From the NCBI GenBank assembly GCA_002747395.1, contig PDPE01000014.1:1-36757 (forward strand): a stretch of DNA of 36,757 nt, in the 5' to 3' direction. Each line of letters opens with the position of its first letter. Within the stretch, counting starts at the first letter, position 1. The notes beneath the pieces were generated by a model. The model saw nothing but the letters and a program-made list of their open reading frames with translations. It had not been told where the DNA came from and ran no database searches. The DNA comes from Pseudomonadota bacterium (GTDB lineage: Bacteria > Pseudomonadota > Gammaproteobacteria > Pseudomonadales > Oleiphilaceae). The translations under genes and the position numbers were made by a program. Of this stretch, positions 9,163-18,854 are shown piece by piece.

Positions 9163-9190
9163 ATAATTGAAGGCCGATGTGAATAATTTT
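9151..9190. repeat. 20-bp tandem duplication spanning the miaA stop codon
   Basis: AGGTCGATGTGAATAATTGA (9151-9170) and AGGCCGATGTGAATAATTTT (9171-9190) lie head to tail. The miaA stop TGA is 9160-9162 in unit 1, and the copied TGA sits at the same place in unit 2. The coding end of the gene has therefore been duplicated into the hfq leader. Confidence 0.9.
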
Positions 9191-9275
9191 TGAAGATAGT
9201 AACGAGTCGTTATTTATCTGAACTTTGTGGATAATTGCCACGCAACTGCTTATTACCTAATACAGGAGAACTGAC

Positions 9276-9524
9276 ATGTCAAAAGGGCACTCATTACAAG
9301 ACCCTTATTTAAATGCACTTCGCAAGGAGCGAATTCCGGTATCCATTTTTCTGGTGAACGGGATAAAGCTTCAAGGCCACATCGAGTCATTCGATCAATT
9401 TGTTATCCTGTTGAAAAACACAGTGAGTCAAATGGTCTACAAGCACGCGATTTCCACTGTGGTGCCTGCGAGAAATGTTCGAATTGCCCAGCCCGGACAG
9501 GAAGGTGAGGAGGGCAATGAGTAG
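9276..9524 (+). CDS. hfq: RNA chaperone Hfq
   Basis: Hfq forms the hexameric Sm-like ring that pairs small RNAs with mRNAs. The Sm1 region is [24 protein letters not shown] and Sm2 contains the YKHAIST motif with the KHA residues. [15 protein letters not shown] is the conserved N-terminal helix (uridine-binding Q and distal-face residues). The C-terminal tail is short (82 residues in all, against 102 in E. coli), as in Pseudomonas. A strong CAGGAG site lies 7 bases before the ATG. It sits between miaA and hflX, as expected. Confidence 0.98.
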   Translation: MSKGHSLQDPYLNALRKERIPVSIFLVNGIKLQGHIESFDQFVILLKNTVSQMVYKHAISTVVPARNVRIAQPGQEGEEGNE

Positions 9525-9632
9525 TCGGGGCTGAAGGCGAGAGTTGAGGGTGAGAATTGAAGATATGAGTTACAGGTGGGATTGGAGGCAGTCTCCATCC
9601 TCACCTGCAAGTGCCCCGCCTGCAAGCACATC

Positions 9633-9690
9633 AGTCAGAAAAAGTGCTTTTCCCTGTCAGAAAAAAGTGCCAATTGAAAAAAAGTACCAA
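9633..9690. repeat. Nested short direct repeats downstream of hfq
   Basis: GTCAGAAAAAGTGC occurs at 9633-9646 and again, with one extra A, just downstream of 9655. The unit AAAAGTGCCAATTGA near 9664 is then repeated as AAAAGTACCAATTGA. The remainder of the 486-bp hfq-hflX gap to 9890 shows nothing I can name. Confidence 0.6.
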
Positions 9691-9897
9691 TTGAAACAGT
9701 GTCATTAAATACAACGCGTTCGCGCGCCAAATTTGCGTCGCAGAGCCGACTGTACCCCTCTCTTTTTCTCTGTCTCGGGCTTGTATGATAATAACTGAAC
9801 TGTCAGCACACCGAGTCGTTGCGGTTATTTGTGACCTTGGCCCGGGTGTGAATATATTTATGTGTGAGGTAAGCCGGTGTGTGCGTAACCTGTGTTT

Positions 9898-9973
9898 GGG
9901 GTAAAACTGTTTGTGGGGTAAAACTGTTTGTGGGGTAAAACTGTTTGTGGGGTAAAACTGTTTGTGGGGTAAA
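9898..9973. repeat. 17-bp tandem array, 4.5 copies, upstream of hflX
   Basis: GGGGTAAAACTGTTTGT occurs four times exactly (9898-9914, 9915-9931, 9932-9948, 9949-9965) with a partial fifth copy to 9973. It ends 38 bp before the hflX start, in its leader. Each unit has a run of four G and a run of four A. There are no spacers, so it is not CRISPR. Confidence 0.95.
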
Positions 9974-10010
9974 CCCATGTGGAGTCAATTTATGTATGGA
10001 GTAGACTTTT

Positions 10011-11324
10011 TTGTTTGATCGCCCGGATTTCGGTGAACGCGCTGTGCTGGTTCACATGAACTTTTTTTCCGAGCAGGATCGTGAAGATCCGGAAGAGTTT
10101 AGGGAACTGGTTGTGTCAGCCGGAGTCGAGCCGCTGGATTTCGTCTCTGGAACACGGGCTACCCCAACGTCCAGGTATTTTGTCGGTGAGGGAAAACTGG
10201 AAGAGATACGGTCGTCTGTTGAGCACAACGAGGCCGATCTGGTGTTATTTAACCATGCTCTTTCTCCCAGTCAGGCAAGGAATCTGGAAGGGGTGCTCAA
10301 ATGCCGGGTGATTGATCGAACCGGCCTGATTCTTGATATCTTTGCTCAGAGAGCCCGTACTCACGAAGGCAAGCTGCAAGTTGAACTGGCTCAACTCGAG
10401 TACCTTTCCACCCGCCTGATTCGAGGCTGGACTCACCTGGAACGACAAAAGGGCGGTATTGGACTGAGAGGGCCGGGTGAAACCCAGCTCGAAACCGACC
10501 GTCGATTACTGGGTGCCCGCATCAAAACGATTAATGCAAAGCTGGAAAAGGTGCGAAAACAGCGGTCTCAGGGAAGGCGATCCCGTGAACGTTCCGAGGT
10601 GCCGACCGTGTCCCTGGTTGGCTACACGAATGCGGGCAAATCGACCCTGTTTAACTCGTTGACGGAATCAACCGTGTATGCGGCAGACCAGCTTTTCGCT
10701 ACCCTGGATCCCACGTTAAGGCGTATTGACGTGCCTGATGCCGGCCCGGTGATCCTGGCGGATACAGTAGGCTTTATTCGGCACCTGCCCACCAAACTGG
10801 TGGAAGCATTTCGTGCAACCCTGGAGGAAACCCGAAATGCAACACTGCTGTTGCATGTGATTGATTGTCAGGACGAAAACAGAATGGCGAATGTCGAACA
10901 GGTTGAATCGGTTTTGCAGGAAATCGGTGCCAACGATCTTCCTGTTCTGAAAGTTTACAATAAAATTGACCTTCTGCAGGAGCAGCCCGAAGAACGGGTC
11001 GATCGCGATGAAAGCGGGCTCCCCGAGCGCGTTTGGGTTTCCGCCAGGACGGGGGCGGGCAAGGGTGCGCTACTGGTTGCAATAGGCGAAGTGCTGGCGT
11101 TCGATATGTTTGACCGGAGAGTCAGGCTGTTACCTGCTCAGGCCAGATTGCGTGCTCGTCTTTACGAGGAAAAAGGTGTGGTAAATGAGTCGGTGGATGA
11201 CTCCGGATTTTACCTGTTGCATCTGAGATTGCCTGTAAAGGACTGGCGGAAAATACTGTCGCAGTTAAATATGAATGAAAGTGATGTGGAATTTACCGAT
11301 TCCCCCGGGCCTGTTGAAGAGTGA
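10011..11324 (+). CDS. hflX: GTPase HflX, ribosome rescue/splitting factor
   Basis: HflX is an Obg-family GTPase that binds the 50S subunit and splits stalled ribosomes under heat or antibiotic stress. The N-terminal domain includes GTRATPTSRYFVGEGK. The conserved glycine-rich loop is GGIGLRGPGETQLETDRR. The G domain has G1 GYTNAGKS, G3 DTVGF and G4 NKID. The start is TTG at 10011: an in-frame TAG sits at 10002-10004, GGAG is 9 bases upstream, and the product begins MFDRPDFGERAVLVHM like E. coli HflX. The 437-residue length is normal. Confidence 0.95.
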   Translation: MFDRPDFGERAVLVHMNFFSEQDREDPEEFRELVVSAGVEPLDFVSGTRATPTSRYFVGEGKLEEIRSSVEHNEADLVLFNHALSPSQARNLEGVLKCRVIDRTGLILDIFAQRARTHEGKLQVELAQLEYLSTRLIRGWTHLERQKGGIGLRGPGETQLETDRRLLGARIKTINAKLEKVRKQRSQGRRSRERSEVPTVSLVGYTNAGKSTLFNSLTESTVYAADQLFATLDPTLRRIDVPDAGPVILADTVGFIRHLPTKLVEAFRATLEETRNATLLLHVIDCQDENRMANVEQVESVLQEIGANDLPVLKVYNKIDLLQEQPEERVDRDESGLPERVWVSARTGAGKGALLVAIGEVLAFDMFDRRVRLLPAQARLRARLYEEKGVVNESVDDSGFYLLHLRLPVKDWRKILSQLNMNESDVEFTDSPGPVEE

Positions 11325-11461
11325 AATGCGGAAATGTAAAGAAATATGCCCTTGATTTAAATGAAAATCATATATGGGGTTGCCGAAGGGGTTGAAGATC
11401 AATAGTATTGAACCCAAATCAAGCTGACGAAACTAAATTGACGAATTGAATGGAGTTATCT

Positions 11462-12658
11462 ATGGCCTGGAATGAACCTGGCGGTAACAAAAATGACCAG
11501 GACCCATGGGGGGGTGGTAATCGCGGAGGAGATCAAGGGCCTCCGGACCTGGATGAGGCAATAAAAAAAGGCATGGACAAACTGAACAAACTGTTCGGTT
11601 CAGGTTCAGGAACTGGTGGTGGTTCAACGAATCGAACCGGAGACAACGGTTCTGTCAAAGGCCTTCTGATGGTAGCCCTGATTGCACTCGTGATATTTCT
11701 CGGCTTCCAGTCGGTGTACACGGTCAACGAACGGGAGCGTGCAGTTTTACTGCGTTTCGGTGAGTTCAGTTCTGTCGTTGGCCCCGGTCTCCAGTTCAAG
11801 ATTCCTTTTATTGATCAGATAGACAAGGTTGATGTAACCAAGGTGAGAAGCGCAAGTGCACAGGGTCACATGCTCACCGAGGATGAAAATATCGTTGAAG
11901 TGGTATTGCAGGTGCAGTATCAGGTTGCGGATCCGAAAGCGTTCTTTCTGGATGTTCGTGATGCCGAGCGAATGCTGATTTATGCCACAGACAGCGTGCT
12001 GCGCCATGAAGTGGGCAGTTCCGAGTTGAACCAGGTGCTGACCGAGGGGCGGACGGCACTGGCAATCAAGGTGCAGGATCGTTTGCAGGACTATCTGAAT
12101 GCCTATAATTCCGGCTTGTCCATTAACAAGGTGAATATAGAAGACACCTATGCGCCCAAGGAAGTTCAGGCTGCCTTTATGGATGTTCAAAGCGCGAAGG
12201 AAGACGAGCAGCGTGAGGTGAACCAGGCCGAGCAATACAAGAACAAGGTGGTTCCCGAGGCTCGGGGTATCGCCCAGCGAATGTTGGAAGAGGCCAATGC
12301 CTACAAGGCGCAGGTTATCGCGCGGGCAGAGGGTGAAACAGCCCGTTTCCTGAAGTTGAAAGGTGTCTATGAAAGTGCGCCGGAAGTGACGAGAGAGCGT
12401 TTGTATCTTGAGTCAATGGAAAAGGTGCTGGGTGGAACCAACAAGGTGCTGGTTGATGTGGAAGGCGGTAACAATATGATCTACCTGCCTTTGGACAGGT
12501 TGTCAAAGCAGCCTTCACCAGGCGTTTCTCCGTTGTTACCCTCAATGTCACAAGACGACAGGGGTATGACCCAGACGGATATAGAGTCAATTGCTGACAG
12601 AGTGTTGAATGAGTTGAGATCCAGGCAGGCAGGCGCCGGTACCAGGAGGGGTAGATAA
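11462..12658 (+). CDS. hflK: FtsH modulator HflK
   Basis: HflK forms, with HflC, the large periplasmic SPFH assembly around FtsH and limits its proteolysis of membrane proteins. The Gly/Asn/Asp-rich cytoplasmic N-terminus (MAWNEPGGNKNDQDPWGGG, GPPDLDE) is diagnostic. One membrane helix follows (LLMVALIALVIFLGFQSVYTV, about residues 68-88), then the SPFH/band-7 domain. I start at ATG 11462, not at the ATG four codons upstream, because GGAG at 11452-11455 is correctly spaced and the product then matches E. coli. The stop TAA overlaps the hflC ATG by one base (TAATG), implying coupling. Confidence 0.96.
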   Translation: MAWNEPGGNKNDQDPWGGGNRGGDQGPPDLDEAIKKGMDKLNKLFGSGSGTGGGSTNRTGDNGSVKGLLMVALIALVIFLGFQSVYTVNERERAVLLRFGEFSSVVGPGLQFKIPFIDQIDKVDVTKVRSASAQGHMLTEDENIVEVVLQVQYQVADPKAFFLDVRDAERMLIYATDSVLRHEVGSSELNQVLTEGRTALAIKVQDRLQDYLNAYNSGLSINKVNIEDTYAPKEVQAAFMDVQSAKEDEQREVNQAEQYKNKVVPEARGIAQRMLEEANAYKAQVIARAEGETARFLKLKGVYESAPEVTRERLYLESMEKVLGGTNKVLVDVEGGNNMIYLPLDRLSKQPSPGVSPLLPSMSQDDRGMTQTDIESIADRVLNELRSRQAGAGTRRGR

Positions 12659-13551
12659 TGGGTGGTCGAGTAATGGGTCTGGCAGTCGGCGCGCTGTTGG
12701 TCTACTTTTTGGCAAGCGCCAGTTTGTATATTGTTGATGAGACAGAAAGAGCGGTGCTGTTGCGCTTTGAAAAGTTGAGCGAGACAGATATTCAGCCGGG
12801 GTTGCACGCCAAGTTGCCCTTTATTGATGAGGTCATAAAGTTTGATATTCGGGTTCTTACACTGGACTCGCCTGAAAGAGAGTATCTCACAGTAGAGCAA
12901 AAACCACTGGTCGTTGACTCTTATGCTACATGGCGAATTGTGGATGTGGCTGCCTTTTACAAATCGACTTCAGGAGATGAGCAGCGTGCTGTGTCTCTGA
13001 TGTCGTCTCGTATCGACAACGGTTTGCGGGATCAGTTTGGTGTGCGAACCATGCATGAGGTTATTTCAGGGGAGCGGGACGAATTGATGCACGAAATAAC
13101 CGATATCATCGATGAGTTCACGCGCAAGGAGTTTGGTATTCAAGTGCTGGATATCAGGGTCAAGGCGATTGATCTGCCCAAAGATGTGAGCAGTGATGTA
13201 TTCCGCAGAATGCGTACCGCCAGAGAAAAAATCGCTCAGGATCACAGATCCAAGGGTAAGGAGCTGGCGGAAGGGATTCGGGCAGATGCAGATCGACAAA
13301 AAGCCATTGTTGAAGCAGAGGCCTATCGGGATGCTGAAACCATTCGAGGTGAAGGCGATGAAATTGCCGCTCGAATTTATGCGGATGCCTATAACCAGGA
13401 TCCGGAGTTTTACGCGTTTTATCGAAGCTTGTCCGCTTATGAGAAAACATTCGCATCGACCACGGATATTATGGTCATCGACCCCAGAAGCGACTTTCTT
13501 CGCTACCTGAAAGACTCCAAGGGTCAGCGCAAGCGAGATATAACGCAGTAA
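12658..13551 (+). CDS. hflC: FtsH modulator HflC
   Basis: HflC is the partner SPFH protein of HflK, anchored by an N-terminal helix (about residues 5-25) with the bulk in the periplasm. Conserved segments are ERAVLLRFEKL, GLHAKLPFIDEV, LVVDSYATWRI, VRIKxxDLPKDVS-like (KAIDLPKDVSSDVFRRMRTARE) and DPEFYAFYRSLSAYEKTF near the C-terminus. The 297-residue length is a little short of E. coli (334), lacking an insert in the middle. A start overlapping the hflK stop keeps the two equimolar. A likely terminator follows. Confidence 0.96.
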   Translation: MGGRVMGLAVGALLVYFLASASLYIVDETERAVLLRFEKLSETDIQPGLHAKLPFIDEVIKFDIRVLTLDSPEREYLTVEQKPLVVDSYATWRIVDVAAFYKSTSGDEQRAVSLMSSRIDNGLRDQFGVRTMHEVISGERDELMHEITDIIDEFTRKEFGIQVLDIRVKAIDLPKDVSSDVFRRMRTAREKIAQDHRSKGKELAEGIRADADRQKAIVEAEAYRDAETIRGEGDEIAARIYADAYNQDPEFYAFYRSLSAYEKTFASTTDIMVIDPRSDFLRYLKDSKGQRKRDITQ

Positions 13552-13571
13552 ATTGAACCTCTGATACAAAT

Positions 13572-13615
13572 AAAACCGGGTGATTGGGCATTAGCAACTA
13601 TTACCCGGTTTTTTT
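13572..13615 (+). terminator. Rho-independent terminator after hflC
   Basis: AAAACCGGGT (13572-13581) pairs perfectly with ACCCGGTTTT (13603-13612), with a run of T to 13615. The loop is 21 nt. It closes the nnrE-to-hflC run. Confidence 0.75.
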
Positions 13616-13704
13616 ATGGGTGATAAAAAGGTAAAATTCGGCTCCTTTGGCTGGAAAGCCCGAGTCGGACGATTCCCGATAATGCTGGTGAGGGAGTAAC
13701 TGAA

Positions 13705-13905
13705 ATGAGTGAACAATCAGTTTGGCAGGATCTCGCTGTTGCTTTCAGCCTGATGCTGGTTCTGGAAGGTGTTATCCCTTTCCTATACCCTGATCGTTGG
13801 AAGGGTATGGTAGAAACACTGGCAAAAATTGATAGTCAGACCATGCGAATCATGGGTTTGACCAGTATGCTGATCGGCACGGGTCTTTTATATTTGGTGC
13901 GATAG
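13705..13905 (+). CDS. DUF2065 family small membrane protein (YjeT-like)
   Basis: This 66-residue protein has two hydrophobic helices (about residues 8-27 and 46-65) separated by the family signature LEGVIPFLYPDRWKGM. E. coli YjeT, also between hflC and purA, has the same layout; no function is established. GGGAG at 13693-13697 supports the ATG. The last codons and stop (L-V-R-stop) lie in the first unit of a 19-bp tandem repeat, so the end of the gene has been copied three further times downstream. Confidence 0.88.
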   Translation: MSEQSVWQDLAVAFSLMLVLEGVIPFLYPDRWKGMVETLAKIDSQTMRIMGLTSMLIGTGLLYLVR

Positions 13906-13960
13906 TTACTATTTGGTGCGACGGTTGTTATTCGGTGCGATAGTTGTTATTTGGTGTCAC
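13891..13960. repeat. 19-bp tandem array carrying the DUF2065 stop codon
   Basis: Units start at 13891, 13910, 13929 and 13948, each TATT(T/C)GGTGCGA(T/C)(A/G)GTT followed by AC or GT; the fourth is partial. Unit 1 contains the last four codons and TAG stop of the DUF2065 gene. The third unit repeats the LVR-stop sense, while unit 2 reads CGACGG at the stop position. Confidence 0.9.
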
Positions 13961-14033
13961 AGGCGTTCCGGAGCTCGACTCTTCGCAGGCCCGGTTGTTC
14001 ATGGCTTTAACCGTTTTTCGGCTCCAACCGTGT

Positions 14034-14098
14034 CAGATTTTAGCTATGCCCGATTTTAATTATGCCCGATTTTAACAATTTCCGATTTTAACCATTTA
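14034..14098. repeat. 16-bp tandem array, four copies, upstream of hisZ
   Basis: One unit starting CAGATTTTAGCTATGCC (14034-14050) is followed by CGATTTTAATTATGCC, CGATTTTAACAATTTC and CGATTTTAACCATTTA (14051-14098). It ends 20 bases before the hisZ ATG. With the 19-bp array at 13891, most of the 213-bp gap is repeat. Confidence 0.85.
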
Positions 14099-14118
14099 CA
14101 GAAAAAACAGAGAAACTC

Positions 14119-15303
14119 ATGGCCAACCGAAATCGCTGGTTACTGCCCGATGGCGTAGAAGAATTACTGCCTCCCAAGGCCTGGTCTGCAGAAATGATTC
14201 GAAGGCGTCTTCTGGATCTTTACCGCAGTTGGGGGTATGAACTCGTTATGCCTCCCATGATCGAGTATCTTGAGTCCCTGCTGACCGGAACCGGCAACGA
14301 TCTGGATCTGCAAACATTCAAGGTGACGGATCAGATATCGGGGCGAATGATGGGGGTGCGAGCGGATATTACTCCCCAGGCCGCCCGGATTGACTCTCAT
14401 TGTCTGCGCAGAAAGGGAACGACCCGGCTTTGTTACTCCGATTCCATATTGCACACCAGGCCGGAGAATCAGCAAAAAGGCCGAAGCCCCATTCAGATAG
14501 GCTGCGAACTCTTTGGCAATGATTCGATTGAGAGTGATATAGAAATCATTCGGCTTATGATCGAAACCATGTATTTATCCAATGCACCTTTTATTCATGT
14601 TGATCTGTCTCATGTTGGTATCGTCAAGGGGGTATTGGCTGCCAGCGGAGTAACCGGTGAGCTGAGACGGTCACTACTGGATGCCCTGACCCGCAAATCG
14701 GTTCCTGATGTCGAAATGATTACGCAATCGAGTGATCTGGCGAGTGATATTGCTGATCAGTTAAGGTTGCTTCCGTTGCTGATTGGAGATGAAGCTGTTC
14801 TGGAAAAAGCTGCAGGAGTGTTTGGCCATTCTGACCCATCCATTCTCGCTGCACTCGCTCAACTGGACGTGATGGGTAAAGCGATATGTCAACTATACCC
14901 TTCGATCAGTGTCAGTTTTGACTTGTGTGAACTTCGGGGTTATCACTATCATACCGGGCTGGTGTTTACCGGTTATGGCGATGCTTCGGGCAGCGTATTG
15001 GCCAAGGGTGGCAGGTACAACTCGATTGGTGAGGAATTTGGACGCGCCCGGCCAGCAACCGGATTCAGTGTCGACTTGAAATCCCTGGTGAAATTTTCAG
15101 GTCAGAGCAGTTTTTCCGGCAGGATATATGCCCCGCAAACTGATGATGAGGCGCTGAATCGGGAAGTGGCTCGACTTCGCAAGGAACACATTGTTGTTCA
15201 AGGGTTTGATGGTGATTCGGGAACACCACAGGATATGGGCTGCGACAGGCAGCTGGTCAATATTGATGGAAAGTGGCAGGTGAAGCCGGTTTCTGAACAA
15301 TAA
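14119..15303 (+). CDS. hisZ: ATP phosphoribosyltransferase regulatory subunit
   Basis: HisZ is the catalytically inactive HisRS-like protein that joins short-form HisG to start histidine synthesis and gives histidine feedback. The class II core is visible: WLLPDGVEELLPPKA, motif 2-like RADITPQAARI and SDSILHTRP, and the HisRS-type LCELRGYHYHTGLVFTGY near residue 275. The 394-residue length is typical and there is no anticodon-binding domain. A HisZ implies a short HisG elsewhere. It lies 24 nt before purA, an arrangement known from Pseudomonas and relatives. Confidence 0.94.
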   Translation: MANRNRWLLPDGVEELLPPKAWSAEMIRRRLLDLYRSWGYELVMPPMIEYLESLLTGTGNDLDLQTFKVTDQISGRMMGVRADITPQAARIDSHCLRRKGTTRLCYSDSILHTRPENQQKGRSPIQIGCELFGNDSIESDIEIIRLMIETMYLSNAPFIHVDLSHVGIVKGVLAASGVTGELRRSLLDALTRKSVPDVEMITQSSDLASDIADQLRLLPLLIGDEAVLEKAAGVFGHSDPSILAALAQLDVMGKAICQLYPSISVSFDLCELRGYHYHTGLVFTGYGDASGSVLAKGGRYNSIGEEFGRARPATGFSVDLKSLVKFSGQSSFSGRIYAPQTDDEALNREVARLRKEHIVVQGFDGDSGTPQDMGCDRQLVNIDGKWQVKPVSEQ

Positions 15304-15315
15304 TCTGCATTGTAA

Positions 15316-16632
<1,317 letters not shown>

Positions 16633-16692
16633 CAAAGTGAGCAGGTTCCTTCAGGGGTTGGTATTTAAAAATCGGCAATTGGGGATCAGCCT

Positions 16693-17163
16693 GTGACGCC
16701 CGCGATAGATATGCTCGAAAGGCAAAAGGTGGCATATGACATCCATGAGTATACCCATGATGCCTCTACTTCTTCCTACGGCCTGGAAGCAGCAGAAAAG
16801 CTGGGGGTAGAGAGTGCAAGGGTGTTTAAAACCCTTGTCGTCAGCCTGAACGGGGACGAGTTGGTCGTTGGTATCGTTCCGGTATGTACTACGCTCAACC
16901 TGAAAAAAATAGCCAGGGCTGCCAGAGCGAAAAAAGCCCGAATGGCTGACAAATTGCTGGTTCAGCGCGTGACGGGATATGTGCCCGGCGGCGTCAGTCC
17001 CCTGGGACAGAAAAAACGGTTGAGAACCTTTGTTGATGTGTCGGCACAAGCATATCAATCCGTCTATGTCAGCGCCGGGCGCAGGGGGTTGGAGATTGAG
17101 TTGTCTCCAGAGGATTTGTTGCGAATAACCGCTGGAAGCTACCATTCGCTTTCAGCAGACTAA
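16693..17163 (+). CDS. ybaK: Cys-tRNA(Pro)/Cys-tRNA(Cys) deacylase, YbaK/EbsC type
   Basis: YbaK hydrolyses Cys wrongly attached to tRNA(Pro), acting in trans with ProRS. The 156-residue product starts MTPAIDMLERQKVAYDIHEYTHD, close to E. coli YbaK. It keeps LKKIARAARAKKARMAD with the substrate-gating lysine region, the GYVPGGVSPLGQKKRL loop and YVSAGRRGLEIELSPEDL. The start is GTG at 16693, preceded by GGGG about 9 bases upstream. It lies 22 nt before smrA. Confidence 0.92.
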   Translation: MTPAIDMLERQKVAYDIHEYTHDASTSSYGLEAAEKLGVESARVFKTLVVSLNGDELVVGIVPVCTTLNLKKIARAARAKKARMADKLLVQRVTGYVPGGVSPLGQKKRLRTFVDVSAQAYQSVYVSAGRRGLEIELSPEDLLRITAGSYHSLSAD

Positions 17164-17185
17164 CAAGTGGTAATTACCTGGCGAG

Positions 17186-17773
17186 ATGAGCGATAAAAAA
17201 ACGGCAAGACAGCAATTTATGGAAGAAATGGGCGATGTCAGGCCCATTAAACCACAGCAAAGGGCCGAAGTTGGCAAGAAAAACCGGTTAACACCCGGCC
17301 ACGAAGTCCGTCGGGAAGCGGCTGTCACTTTTGGCAAGCTTGAACAAAACCCGTTAACCGACAGCGAGCATATCGAGATGCTTGGCCCTGATGATCCGCT
17401 GGATTATAAAAAAGACGGTGTCCAGCATGGGGTGTATAAAAAACTGCGCCTTGGTAAATACATGATCGAAGCAAGGCTGGATTTGCACAAACACACTGTC
17501 GAGCAGGCCCGACGCGAGGTATTCCGGTTTATTAATGATTGTATGCGGTACAGTTTGCGCACTGTGTTGATTACGCATGGCAAGGGTGAAAGAAACCCGG
17601 ATCAGTTGGCGATTATTAAAAGCTACCTGAACAAATGGCTGTCAGACCTGGATGAGGTGATGGCATTCCACTCGGCGCAACGCCAGCACGGCGGAACAGG
17701 GGCGGTCTACCTGTTACTCAAGAAAAATGAAGAGGAAAGACAGCGAAACCGTGAGAAGCATGGTTTGAAATGA
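17186..17773 (+). CDS. smrA: Smr-domain endonuclease SmrA
   Basis: This 195-residue protein is of the stand-alone Smr type (E. coli YdaL/SmrA), a nicking endonuclease fold related to the MutS2 C-terminus. The charged N-terminus (QFMEEMGDVRPIKP) and HGVYKKLRLGKYMIEARLDLH lead into the Smr domain. The catalytic LDLH motif is near residue 96 and the HGKG motif near 129 (LITHGKGERN). HGGTGAVYLLLKK ends the domain. It may be co-transcribed with ybaK. The family function, RNA or DNA cleavage, is not settled. Confidence 0.88.
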   Translation: MSDKKTARQQFMEEMGDVRPIKPQQRAEVGKKNRLTPGHEVRREAAVTFGKLEQNPLTDSEHIEMLGPDDPLDYKKDGVQHGVYKKLRLGKYMIEARLDLHKHTVEQARREVFRFINDCMRYSLRTVLITHGKGERNPDQLAIIKSYLNKWLSDLDEVMAFHSAQRQHGGTGAVYLLLKKNEEERQRNREKHGLK

Positions 17774-17900
17774 CGAATGCATTTTCTTCACGGGTTCGCC
17801 ACAGGTCGCAACAGCTTTCCTCAGGTGGCAATGGCTCACCGCAGACCACGGGGGCGTTCGGGCGCTGATTCCCGTCCGTTTTTTGACGGGTTATTTCAGT

Positions 17901-18617
17901 TTATTGGCAGGTAATATCGCAATCGTTGGTGTCAGAATGGCACCACCCGATCAAATACTTGTAGGCCGATTGGTTTACACCTGGAAAAACAAACTGTTGT
18001 GTGCTCAGGCTGCCAACAGCCTTATCCAGGCGGGCAGGAATTCCCGCCTTTTCATCACTCTGAACATTCAGGCACACAGTAATAAACAACCCGGTTGCAC
18101 AGTGGTTATGCGCGTTGACAATTAACGCGCCTTTTTGTATATCGGCGTTGTGCGTGACGCACTGCTCATAAGGGTCGGCCTTTTTGTCGTCCTGATCAGC
18201 AGACGGTTGGGAGTTGATAACAAGGCGAGAATCATGGGCGGGGGAGCCACAATTCCGTCCGGAAGACATAAACTCACTGCAAATCTGTCTCCTTCGCACG
18301 CCGGTTTTAATTCTTTCTTCAGTCTGGTTGCAGAAATAGTCAGCTGCATAGCGGTGGTCATCCAAAAACTTTTCAGCCGCTTCATCGCCTATCGCCTGGC
18401 GAGTTCTAAACTCTGACAGCAGAATTTCACTTTTGTCACACTTGTTCTGGTAGTAGGAAAGTAGAGAAGAAAGATCCCCTTTATCGGTGCAATAATTGTA
18501 ATAACTGATTTTAAAGTCAGGAGCCAATATAATCTCGCTTTCGCTACCACACTCATTTGCCAGTAACAAAGAAGGTGAGGCGATTAAATGAAATAAAAGC
18601 AGAGCGATTCTTTTCAT
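17901..18617 (-). CDS. Secreted cysteine-rich protein of unknown function
   Basis: I do not recognise this family. The ATG at 18617 is preceded by ACAGGA with good spacing and gives 238 residues starting MKRIALLLFHLIASPSLLLAN, a clear Sec signal peptide cut near LLA. The mature chain has 12 cysteines, an even number, so disulfides in the periplasm or outside are likely. It is otherwise polar with no membrane helix. The open frame extends 49 codons further upstream, but that part has no start signal and no signal peptide. It stands alone between smrA (convergent) and the flavoprotein gene (divergent). Confidence 0.7.
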   Translation of the reverse strand: MKRIALLLFHLIASPSLLLANECGSESEIILAPDFKISYYNYCTDKGDLSSLLSYYQNKCDKSEILLSEFRTRQAIGDEAAEKFLDDHRYAADYFCNQTEERIKTGVRRRQICSEFMSSGRNCGSPAHDSRLVINSQPSADQDDKKADPYEQCVTHNADIQKGALIVNAHNHCATGLFITVCLNVQSDEKAGIPARLDKAVGSLSTQQFVFPGVNQSAYKYLIGWCHSDTNDCDITCQ

Positions 18618-18854
18618 CTTTTTTCCTGTGTGAAGTGTCTTGCTTTCGATTTTGGTCTGTGCTGCGGCAGCTACACCGTTGACTCGCCAGGGCTCCTTTT
18701 TGACTAGCCGGCTTGATACGATTGTAGCGCAAAAAATGGCAGATGTTGGGCGCAACGCTTTCACCTGCCCTTACTATTCGGTATTGTATCGAGCATAAAA
18801 AGTAATGAATGTAATTGGTGCTGCACTTGACCAATTGATAATCGGGAGAAATAT

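Noticed and set aside
9229..9263. hfq promoter candidates (GATAAT; TTGCCA-17-TAATAC)
   Set aside because: The first lacks a -35, and the second would start transcription inside the ribosome-binding site.
9898..9973. CRISPR-like array
   Set aside because: Repeats are 17 bp and directly contiguous with no spacers, and no cas genes are present.
17871..17890. Terminator between smrA and the secreted gene
   Set aside because: CCCGTC/GACGGG form a 6-bp stem, but the T-run is inside the loop and not after the stem.
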